DNA of 39,986 bases from NCBI GenBank assembly GCA_946414025.1, contig CAMKMX010000029.1:1-39986 (forward strand). Reading direction: 5' to 3'. The translations under genes and the position numbers were made by a program. Positions within the stretch are counted from its first letter, which is position 1; each line of letters starts with the position of its first letter. Positions 34,347-39,546 of the stretch are shown in pieces. Below the pieces are notes generated by a model, which did not search any database, had not been told where the DNA came from, and saw nothing but the letters and a program-made list of their open reading frames with translations. Source of the DNA: an uncultured Fibrobacter sp. (lineage in GTDB: Bacteria > Fibrobacterota > Fibrobacteria > Fibrobacterales > Fibrobacteraceae).

Positions 34347-35529
34347 TGCCCTCAAGCGGTTCTTCATGGTGGCCGTTGCGGAATGGAAACTGTTCTATAC
34401 CGACGCGGCGGCGGTGCTTTTGCTGGTGGTGGCTGGCGTGCTCTATGCGTTCTATTACCCCATGCCCTACAAGTACCAGACCGTTTCCAAGATTCCCGTA
34501 GCCGTCGTGGATATGGACCACAGCAAGCTTTCCCGCGAACTCGTCCAGATGGCAGACGCTTCTCAGCAGGTGAGTGTGCGGCAAACCTTCGGCCAGATTC
34601 ACGATGCCGAAGAATCCATGGCGAACGAAGAGATATATGGGTTCATGGTCATTCCCAAGGGGATGGAAGCAAATTTACAGAAGGGCGAGAATGTGGTGGT
34701 CAACGTTTTTACCCACGGCGCCTACGTGATGCTCCACGGAAACATCTCTACGGCTTTTTCCACCTGTGCCTTAACCCTCGGGGCAACAACCAAGGTCAAG
34801 CGAATCGCCCTTTCCAAGAAGGTTCCCGCCGCGCAGGCCATGGCTATGCGTGACCCGATTCCCCTGGGCATTCAGACCATGTACAACAATACGGGTAGCT
34901 ATTCCAACTATGTTGTCCCTAGCGTGCTGGTGCTGATATTGCAGCAGACCTTGGTGATTGGCCTATGCTTGCTTGGGGGCGCCCGCGCCCACCGCAAGTT
35001 CCGCAAGTTGCAACGCAATACCGCTCATGAAAATGAAGGCCTGTTCTATCGGTACTTTGGCCGCTCCTTCGCTTACTTTGTTCACTATTGCAGCTTCATA
35101 CTGTTTTACCACTTCGTTATTTACGATGTCTTTGATTTTCCCCGTCGTGGCGAATTTTTGCCCATGACGGTATTTGCCGTTATTTTCCTGCTTGCGGTCA
35201 TCAATTTCGGCATGGTGGTGTCTCAGGTGTTTTTGCGTCGCGAAACCAGCGTGCAGCTGTTCCTGTACATGTCCATTCCGCTCCTGTTCTTGTCCAATTT
35301 CAGTTGGCCTGTTGAATTGGCCCCGATTTGGATGAAAGGCCTTTCCAACTTTTTCCCCTCGACTTTTGCCATTCCGGCGTGGCTTGCCATTGAACAGCGG
35401 GGTGCAGGCGTTAGCGATGCCGCTACCTACCTCTTGCCTCTGGCGACCCAGGCGGTATTCTACATGGTTTTAGGCCTGACGCTTACCCACCTGCGGGACG
35501 GCTCCAGACTCAAGACCGGAGATATGTAG
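34339..35529 (+). CDS. ABC-2 type exporter permease (second of two)
   Basis: 396 residues with the same layout as its neighbour: a helix at ~23-43, an extracytoplasmic domain (PVAVVDMDHSKLSRELVQMA, then EEIYGFMVIPKGME, typical of the family) and a C-terminal membrane half (NYVVPSVLVLILQQTLVIGL and FLSNFSWPVE). Two permeases in tandem suggest a heterodimer. The ATG follows a strong GGAGG and overlaps the previous gene by 8 bases, so coupling is likely. The stop TAG begins a TAGGRNN heptamer array. Confidence 0.85.
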   Translation: MIDALKRFFMVAVAEWKLFYTDAAAVLLLVVAGVLYAFYYPMPYKYQTVSKIPVAVVDMDHSKLSRELVQMADASQQVSVRQTFGQIHDAEESMANEEIYGFMVIPKGMEANLQKGENVVVNVFTHGAYVMLHGNISTAFSTCALTLGATTKVKRIALSKKVPAAQAMAMRDPIPLGIQTMYNNTGSYSNYVVPSVLVLILQQTLVIGLCLLGGARAHRKFRKLQRNTAHENEGLFYRYFGRSFAYFVHYCSFILFYHFVIYDVFDFPRRGEFLPMTVFAVIFLLAVINFGMVVSQVFLRRETSVQLFLYMSIPLLFLSNFSWPVELAPIWMKGLSNFFPSTFAIPAWLAIEQRGAGVSDAATYLLPLATQAVFYMVLGLTLTHLRDGSRLKTGDM

Positions 35530-35595
35530 GGTTAGGATTTAGGGACTAGGATTTAGGGACTAGGATTTAGGGGCTAGGATCTAGGGGCTAGGGGT
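35527..35595. repeat. Heptamer array, TAGGRNN family, ten units
   Basis: It starts at the TAG stop codon of the permease gene. After TAGGGT come TAGGATT, TAGGGAC, TAGGATT, TAGGGAC, TAGGATT, TAGGGGC, TAGGATC, TAGGGGC and TAGGGGT without a break. Confidence 0.9.
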
Positions 35596-35618
35596 TTGAG
35601 GTCGCTTCGTTTTGAGGA

Positions 35619-35711
35619 ATGTCATCCTCGCGAAGGCGAGGATCTGCCAGATTGTAGTAAGCGGATCCTCACCGGAGCCTGCCCTGAGCAAGGCCGAATG
35701 GGTGAGGATGA
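35619..35711. repeat. Palindromic two-hairpin repeat, inverted and expanded copy
   Basis: On the minus strand it matches the unit at 9476-9543, but one hairpin carries an extra ~25 bp (GAGCCTGCCCTGAGCAAGGC in part). Flanking sequence (TTTGAGGTCGCTT) matches that of the 9 kb copy too. Confidence 0.75.
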
Positions 35712-35762
35712 CGACTCACACCTCGCGCCTCATACCTCATACCCTTAACACCTACGTCTAGC

Positions 35763-35790
35763 GGATCCCCGACCAAGTCGGGGATGACAA
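35763..35790. repeat. Short dispersed hairpin repeat
   Basis: GATCCCCGAC-CAA-GTCGGGGATGAC forms a hairpin of about 9 bp. It belongs to the same class as the unit at 39505-39533. Confidence 0.55.
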
Positions 35791-35813
35791 CGTTTAAGGC
35801 CCACATCCCGAAC

Positions 35814-35855
35814 CTCGCAACTCATACCACACAACTCATAACTCACCACTCACAA
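35814..35855. repeat. Heptamer array, TGAGTNN family (inverted), at a promoter
   Basis: CTCGCAA, CTCATAC, CACACAA, CTCATAA, CTCACCA and CTCACAA end 9 bases before the -7 box at 35864-35869. The upstream promoter element of the next gene must therefore be repeat sequence. Confidence 0.75.
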
Positions 35856-35889
35856 CTATTTTGTATATTATTCCCCAGGAGATTCGCTT

Positions 35890-36603
35890 ATGATGTTCGA
35901 TCCTTTGTACATGTCCATATTGCTTGTGACCCTGGTGCTTTCGGGTGCCGTTTCCATGCTGGTCAAGAGCCGCTTTGCGGCGGGCCAGAAAGTCCGCATT
36001 ACGAGCGGGCTTACCGGCGCCGACGTGGCCAAGGCCATCCTCATGGATGCGGGCATTACCGACGTGAAGGTTCTGGTGCATCAGGGATTTTTGTCGGACC
36101 ATTACAACCCCCTGAACAAGACTCTGAACCTGTCCAAGGAAGTCTATTACGGCCAGAGCGCCAGCGCCGCAGGTGTTGCTGCCCACGAGGTGGGCCACGC
36201 TATCCAGCATGCTCAGGGGTATTTTCCCCTGTGGCTCCGTTCCTTTATTGTCCCTGCGGCAAATATCGGCTCCAATCTGGGGCCCTGGCTTGTGATTCTC
36301 GGAATTATCTTGATGAGCGCCGGTCGGGCACTGGGATATTCTTTGGCTATAGTGGGCGTGTTGCTTTTTGCCATTGCGACGTTTTTTACCCTGGTGACCG
36401 TCCCTGTGGAATTTGACGCTTCTTCCCGCGCCAAGAAGGCCCTTGCCCGTATGGACATCGTGGCCCAGGGTCGGGAATACAACACCGTCTCCGGCGTGCT
36501 CTTTGCGGCGGGGCTTACCTATGTGGCTGCCGCCGTTTCCTCCATTTTGCAACTGCTCTACTGGGCGTATCGCGCAGGCCTTATCGGCGGGCGCAGGGAC
36601 TAG
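35890..36603 (+). CDS. YugP-type membrane zinc metallopeptidase
   Basis: 237 residues. An N-terminal helix, then the zinc site HEVGH (H99, E100, H103) in AAGVAAHEVGHAIQHAQGY, then three or four further membrane helices. This matches the neutral zinc metallopeptidase family that includes Bacillus YugP. The short sequence QGFLSDHYNPLNKTLNLS just before the zinc motif is also typical. Its substrate is unknown; such proteins are thought to work in membrane protein turnover. The ATG has AGGAG 9 bases upstream and a TATATT box at 35864. A small zinc-ribbon gene follows after 8 bases. Confidence 0.87.
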   Translation: MMFDPLYMSILLVTLVLSGAVSMLVKSRFAAGQKVRITSGLTGADVAKAILMDAGITDVKVLVHQGFLSDHYNPLNKTLNLSKEVYYGQSASAAGVAAHEVGHAIQHAQGYFPLWLRSFIVPAANIGSNLGPWLVILGIILMSAGRALGYSLAIVGVLLFAIATFFTLVTVPVEFDASSRAKKALARMDIVAQGREYNTVSGVLFAAGLTYVAAAVSSILQLLYWAYRAGLIGGRRD

Positions 36604-36611
36604 GAGACTCT

Positions 36612-36896
36612 ATGGCCGTGAGAACGCTGACTGTCGAATGCCCCATGTGCAAGGGCGAAATCGTGGTGGACGCCGATACCGGCGAAGTCCTTTCCCACAA
36701 GGAGTTCAAGAAGGAACTCAAGTCCTTCGACGACTTCTTGAAAGAACAGAAGTCCCGCAGTTCCGAATTGGACGCCAAGTTCGCTGCCGCCAAGGAAGCC
36801 CAGAAAAGCCGTGCAGAACTTCTGGAAAAGAAATTCGAGGCCGCCAAGCAAAATAAGGACCTTAAGGACCCGCCTCCCAGCATCAACTGGGATTGA
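36612..36896 (+). CDS. Small zinc-ribbon/coiled-coil protein
   Basis: 94 residues. The N-terminus VECPMCKGEIVVDADTGEVL has one CxxC and the look of half a zinc ribbon (a zinc site would need a partner pair from a second subunit). The rest is a strongly charged helix, rich in Lys/Glu/Ala, probably coiled coil. I do not know the function. GGAG lies 5 bases before the ATG and the spacing to the peptidase gene is 8 bases, so the two are probably one transcript. Confidence 0.65.
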   Translation: MAVRTLTVECPMCKGEIVVDADTGEVLSHKEFKKELKSFDDFLKEQKSRSSELDAKFAAAKEAQKSRAELLEKKFEAAKQNKDLKDPPPSINWD

Positions 36897-36900
36897 TTGC

Positions 36901-36908
36901 TAAATTTG
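36901..36908 (+). promoter_or_regulatory. -7 box TAAATTTG
   Basis: An exact TAnnTTTG element 6 bases before the ATG at 36915, with no Shine-Dalgarno between. The hydrolase may thus have its own leaderless transcript. Confidence 0.45.
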
Positions 36909-36914
36909 TCTGCT

Positions 36915-37460
36915 ATGCATTACCTGATTGTCCCCGGATACAGCAATTCTGGACCTACCCATTGGCAAACCTACTGGACAAAGAGCCTGCCCGACGCAAG
37001 TCGTGTCTATCAGCACAGTTGGGACCATCCCTTAAAGGCGGATTGGGTGTCGGCCCTTGACGAGACTGTGGCTGGCCTGAAAACGGATACCGTTCTCGTG
37101 TCTCACAGCCTGGGGGTGGTCACAACGGTCCACTGGCTTTTGGAGAAGGCGGCAAAAGGCGGAGTCCCCGGCAATATCAAGGCGGTTTTTCTTGTAGCGC
37201 CAGCCGATGTGGATAAGCTTGACCTCGCAAAAGATTTTGCGCCTGTACCCCTGCAAAAATTGCCCGTGCCCAGTTGCGTTGTGGCCAGCGAAAACGACAT
37301 TTACGTGACCATCGAACGGGCCCGCCAGTTTGCAGATGCCTGGGGCTCTATGTTCGTGGATGTGGGATGCCTCGGACATATCAACGCCGACTCCAACCTG
37401 GGCGAATGGGAACAGGGTCGGAAAACACTGGCCGAATTCGAAAAGACGCTAGGGCTGTAG
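36915..37460 (+). CDS. RBBP9/YdeN-family alpha/beta hydrolase
   Basis: 181 residues, the usual length. It begins MHYLIVPGYSNSGPTHWQTY, a hallmark of the family. The nucleophile is S65 in VSHSLGVV, and the remaining triad members are D128 in SENDIYV and H155 in LGHINADSNLGEWEQG. Members are small serine hydrolases whose natural substrates are largely unknown. I chose the ATG at 36915; the TTG at 36897 lies upstream of the -7 box. It is the last host-like gene before the toxin-antitoxin region. Confidence 0.88.
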   Translation: MHYLIVPGYSNSGPTHWQTYWTKSLPDASRVYQHSWDHPLKADWVSALDETVAGLKTDTVLVSHSLGVVTTVHWLLEKAAKGGVPGNIKAVFLVAPADVDKLDLAKDFAPVPLQKLPVPSCVVASENDIYVTIERARQFADAWGSMFVDVGCLGHINADSNLGEWEQGRKTLAEFEKTLGL

Positions 37461-37576
37461 GGCCCTTTCTTGACATTCCCGCTGTCATTCTGGAGCGCAG
37501 CGATAGAAACTGCGATAGAATTACGGGGATCTCCTTGGGCGTTTCCCGCACTATTCGTGCGGGTCGGGTTATATTC

Positions 37577-37650
37577 TAGGGGCGATCGCCTGCGCTTACG
37601 GTTGCCGCTCGCCTCCTAGAACCAAGCCTCGCTATGCGAGTCTTGTCCCC
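37577..37650 (+). ncRNA. Structured segment, possible small RNA or dispersed repeat
   Basis: A TATATT box (37570-37575) is followed by ~74 bases bounded by GGGG and CCCC. They contain the perfect palindrome GGCGATCGCC and the hairpin CTCGC-TAT-GCGAG. It does not fit tRNA: there is no T-arm consensus. It may be a small RNA or only another repeat. Confidence 0.25.
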
Positions 37651-37948
37651 AAGGGGCCACTATCCCTAACGCAGATAAAGGAGAAAATAGCTTTTTTGAG
37701 AAAAAAAATTGAAATCAATAGAAAAAGGGTTCTTTTGATTGTAAAAATGTCGCAATGATGGAGAGACTTACAGTGTGAGTGTCGGCTTTATTCGCGAATG
37801 GTTGAAAATATGGCAGTTTTTCAAGTCCAAGATAAAAGTGAAGTTTAGAACTATGTCGTTATGAAGTTACTTAAAAGTTGTAAATTGGCGAGAAACAAAC
37901 GGGAACGGATTTTAGAATTCAAAATTTGTTTTGAATTTGTAATGACTT

Positions 37949-38005
37949 GTCAATACATTTTCGTTAAAATTTATTGACTTGTAAATGCAAATTGTGTATA
38001 TTTAC
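37949..38005 (+). promoter_or_regulatory. relB promoter with candidate operators
   Basis: TTGACT (37974-37979), a 17-base spacer and TATATT (37997-38002) with TG just ahead make a near-consensus sigma-70 promoter. Inverted repeats GTCAATA/TATTGAC (37949-37978) and GTAAAT/ATTTAC (37981-38005) overlap it and are candidate sites for autoregulation by the toxin-antitoxin complex. Confidence 0.6.
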
Positions 38006-38023
38006 AGAAAAAGGAGCTTGACT

Positions 38024-38287
38024 ATGGCTACGCTGCAAATGAGGGTCGATGATGACCTGAAAAAAAAGTCGGACGACTTGTTCCAGTCTCTAGGCATGGA
38101 TACCTCTACGGCTATCCGTATTTTTTTGACATTTGCCATCGAACATAACGGTATTCCTTTTGATGTTCGCCATGCCCCCGAAGACTTGTCTTTGGAAAAG
38201 GCTATTGAAGATACCCGTAGTCGCAAAAATCTCCATGGCCCTTATGCCACTGCGGCAGATGCTGTTGCCTCTATGCTGGAGGAATAG
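38024..38287 (+). CDS. RelB/DinJ-family antitoxin
   Basis: 87 residues. The N-terminal MATLQMRVDDDLKKKSDDLF, then QSLGMDTSTAIRIFLTF, is the ribbon-helix-helix DNA-binding domain of RelB/DinJ. The C-terminal half is the flexible toxin-binding part. It would bind and silence the toxin encoded 3 bases downstream and, with it, repress the promoter at 37974. AAAGGAG lies 8 bases before the ATG at 38024; the in-frame ATG at 37985 lies upstream of the -10 box and is rejected. Confidence 0.92.
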   Translation: MATLQMRVDDDLKKKSDDLFQSLGMDTSTAIRIFLTFAIEHNGIPFDVRHAPEDLSLEKAIEDTRSRKNLHGPYATAADAVASMLEE

Positions 38288-38290
38288 TCT

Positions 38291-38569
38291 TTGTTCCAAA
38301 TTAAGTACACAAGCCGCATGAAACATGACGTCAAGGTCATGAAAAAATGTGGTAAAGACTTAAACAAATTAATCGCTGTGTTGGATAAGTTGTCGAAAGG
38401 TGAACCGCTTCCGCCCAATAATCGTGATCATCAGCTAGTTGGGACTCTGTCCGATTTTAGAGAATGTCATATTGAACCGGATTGGTTTTTGATGTATCAG
38501 ATATTCAACGATGAATTGATTCTTTCGGCGACTGCGACTGGTTCACATTCGGATTTATTCGGAAAATAG
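38291..38569 (+). CDS. YafQ-type mRNA interferase toxin
   Basis: 92 residues, RelE superfamily. It aligns well by eye with E. coli YafQ in DHQLVGTLSDFRECHIEPDW and its C-terminal TGSHSDLFG. The catalytic set seen in YafQ is conserved: H47, H60, D64, W65 and H86. Such toxins cut mRNA in the ribosome. The TTG start is taken because GGAGG lies 8 bases upstream and no ATG keeps the N-terminal strand intact. It forms one operon with the antitoxin gene. Confidence 0.92.
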   Translation: MFQIKYTSRMKHDVKVMKKCGKDLNKLIAVLDKLSKGEPLPPNNRDHQLVGTLSDFRECHIEPDWFLMYQIFNDELILSATATGSHSDLFGK

Positions 38570-38580
38570 ATTGATGCAAA

Positions 38581-38606
38581 AAAGAGGTGCCATGGGGCAC
38601 CTCTTT
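38581..38606. terminator. Bidirectional terminator
   Basis: AAAGAGGTGCC / GGCACCTCTTT is an 11-bp perfect stem with loop ATGG and A/T runs on both sides. Its stem is nearly identical to the valS terminator at 39466-39496. Confidence 0.85.
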
Positions 38607-38615
38607 CTAATAACG

Positions 38616-38652
38616 TCATGGCGAGCCCCGAAGGGGCGCGGCAATCCAGACA
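38616..38652. repeat. Short dispersed repeat (GTCATGGCGAGCCCCGAAG type)
   Basis: GGCGAGCCCCGAAGGGGCGC forms a hairpin around CCCC/GGGG. It sits between the stray valS tail and its terminator, in the same relative position as a different repeat at the true valS end. Confidence 0.5.
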
Positions 38653-38656
38653 TGAT

Positions 38657-38731
38657 TTACTTCAGTTCCTTCAGCGCAGCCTCGTTTTTGGCGATAATGT
38701 CACGTTGCGTAGCGAGCTTGGTGCGTTCGGC
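38657..38731 (-). pseudogene. Detached second copy of the valS 3' end (last 24 codons)
   Basis: On the minus strand this reads AERTKLATQRDIIAKNEAAL, then KELK and TAA. The true valS end (39547-39621) reads the same apart from one residue (R for Q). At DNA level 15 of 75 bases differ, hitting 13 codons, of which 12 are synonymous. There is no start and the upstream homology fades within about 10 bases, so it is a fragment. It lies directly behind vapC, in the same frame as the vapC stop codon. Confidence 0.85.
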
Positions 38732-38767
38732 GGAGTGACTGTCGCTAACTAAAATCGAGCGTCGGTC

Positions 38768-39184
38768 TTACTTAAACGGATTCACGACTTTTACGCCGTT
38801 AATCGTTTGCCCGTCGTTCAGATCTTCTGAATAAATCGTTGTGCAACCGCATGCCTTTGCGGATGCCAAAATAAGAGAATCCCAAAAGGATAGCTGAGAC
38901 GCTTCACTAATGTCTATCGCCGCCAACACATCGTTTACGGTGTTGCTATGGACTGGAATGATGTCGGAGAATTGCTTGACAAATGATCCGGCATCTTTCT
39001 TTGATGCAATCAGTTTCTTTGTTGCTGCGTTGTAAAATTCCTGCAAGGTTTGCGTGGAAATAATTGCGTCATCATTTTGGACCAAGGAGGCAATCAAATC
39101 TCTGGCAGTGCGTTGCTTGGCTTTGTCCTTTTCGTCAACTGAATATACAAGAATGTTTGTATCCAGAAAGCAACTAGCGGTCAT
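38768..39184 (-). CDS. VapC-type PIN-domain toxin
   Basis: 138 residues, a single PIN ribonuclease domain. The acidic metal-binding residues are present: D8 in FLDTNILVY, E49 in LQEFYNAA, D102 in FWDSLIL and D121 in SEDLNDG. VapC toxins cleave tRNA or rRNA; the target here is unknown. It overlaps the antitoxin gene by 11 bases. The codon use and lower GC differ from the chromosomal neighbours. It lies between the valS terminator and the stray valS tail, which marks it as the cargo of the rearrangement there. Confidence 0.9.
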   Translation of the reverse strand: MTASCFLDTNILVYSVDEKDKAKQRTARDLIASLVQNDDAIISTQTLQEFYNAATKKLIASKKDAGSFVKQFSDIIPVHSNTVNDVLAAIDISEASQLSFWDSLILASAKACGCTTIYSEDLNDGQTINGVKVVNPFK

Positions 39185-39392
39185 AAAGCTCCTCGCGTGT
39201 CCAGGACTTTCCGGCAGAGTTTAAGTGGAGCTTGTCAGCCAAGTTGAAAATATTGTCCAAAGAGCCGTTTTTCGTAGTTGCGGTTGCAGGTGCTTTCAAC
39301 TTTTCCAGAAGAATGGAAATGACGAAAATCGTCTCTTCGTTAGAAAGGGACGCTGCTCGTTTTGTGAATTCTGCAACCATGGCTTCGGACAT
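39174..39392 (-). CDS. VapB-like antitoxin
   Basis: 72 residues, the probable partner of the PIN toxin. The first part (MSEAMVAEFTKRAASLSNEE) looks helical and may be the DNA-binding or dimerisation region. The C-terminal LNSAGKSWTREELYDR is a typical toxin-wrapping tail. I do not recognise its exact family; the call rests mainly on gene order, size and the 11-base overlap with the toxin. The ATG at 39392 has GGAGG 6 bases upstream; the earlier in-frame start at 39434 lies within the promoter. Confidence 0.78.
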   Translation of the reverse strand: MSEAMVAEFTKRAASLSNEETIFVISILLEKLKAPATATTKNGSLDNIFNLADKLHLNSAGKSWTREELYDR

Positions 39393-39415
39393 AGGAAACC
39401 TCCATTTACATTGCC

Positions 39416-39444
39416 AATATATATTTTTTGACAACGATAGTCAA
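39416..39444 (-). promoter_or_regulatory. vapBC promoter with overlapping inverted repeat
   Basis: On the minus strand TTGACT (39444-39439), 17 bases and TATATT (39421-39416) form a near-consensus promoter. The inverted repeat TTGAC-7 bases-GTCAA covers 39428-39444 and overlaps the -35 element, a good candidate operator for the antitoxin. Confidence 0.65.
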
Positions 39445-39465
39445 TAGACCAATGTGGGGGATGAA

Positions 39466-39496
39466 AAAAGAGGTGCCCGTGCGGGGCACCTCTTTT
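39466..39496 (-). terminator. valS terminator
   Basis: AAAAGAGGTGCCC / GGGCACCTCTTTT is a 13-bp perfect stem with A/T runs on both sides. It lies 50 bases past the valS stop. Confidence 0.88.
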
Positions 39497-39504
39497 GAAT
39501 TGTT

Positions 39505-39533
39505 TTGAAGATTCCCGACCAAGCCGGGAATGA
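39505..39533. repeat. Short dispersed hairpin repeat
   Basis: GATTCCCGAC-CAA-GCCGGGAATGAC forms a hairpin between the valS stop and its terminator. It is the same type as 35763-35790. Confidence 0.55.
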
Positions 39534-39546
39534 CAAGTCGCGAGCC

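Larger units (their letters stand above)
35530..35889. other. Repeat-filled intergenic region
   Basis: 360 bp, no gene. It contains the TAGGRNN array, the palindromic GTCATCCTCGC unit with a 25-bp expansion (35619-35711), a short GATCCCCGAC hairpin (35763-35790), inverted TGAGTNN heptamers (35713-35745 and 35814-35855) and the -7 box TATATT (35864-35869) of the peptidase gene. Confidence 0.75.
37461..38023. other. Intergenic region, GC-rich repeats then AT-rich sequence
   Basis: 563 bp without a gene. Left half: a GTCATTCTGGAGCGCAGCGA-type dispersed repeat (37483-37535), a hairpin CCCGCAC/GTGCGGG (37545-37563) and a structured segment (37577-37650). From about 37680 the base composition turns sharply AT-rich up to the RelB gene, which suggests transferred DNA. 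A strong promoter is at 37974-38002. Confidence 0.65.

Noticed and set aside
37577..37650. A tRNA gene
   Set aside because: The length fits, but there is no T-loop consensus, no proper D-arm and no anticodon stem of the right size.
38577..38740. A recent simple duplication of the valS end
   Set aside because: The differences are almost all synonymous and the repeats beside the two terminators belong to different families, so separate evolution before joining fits better.
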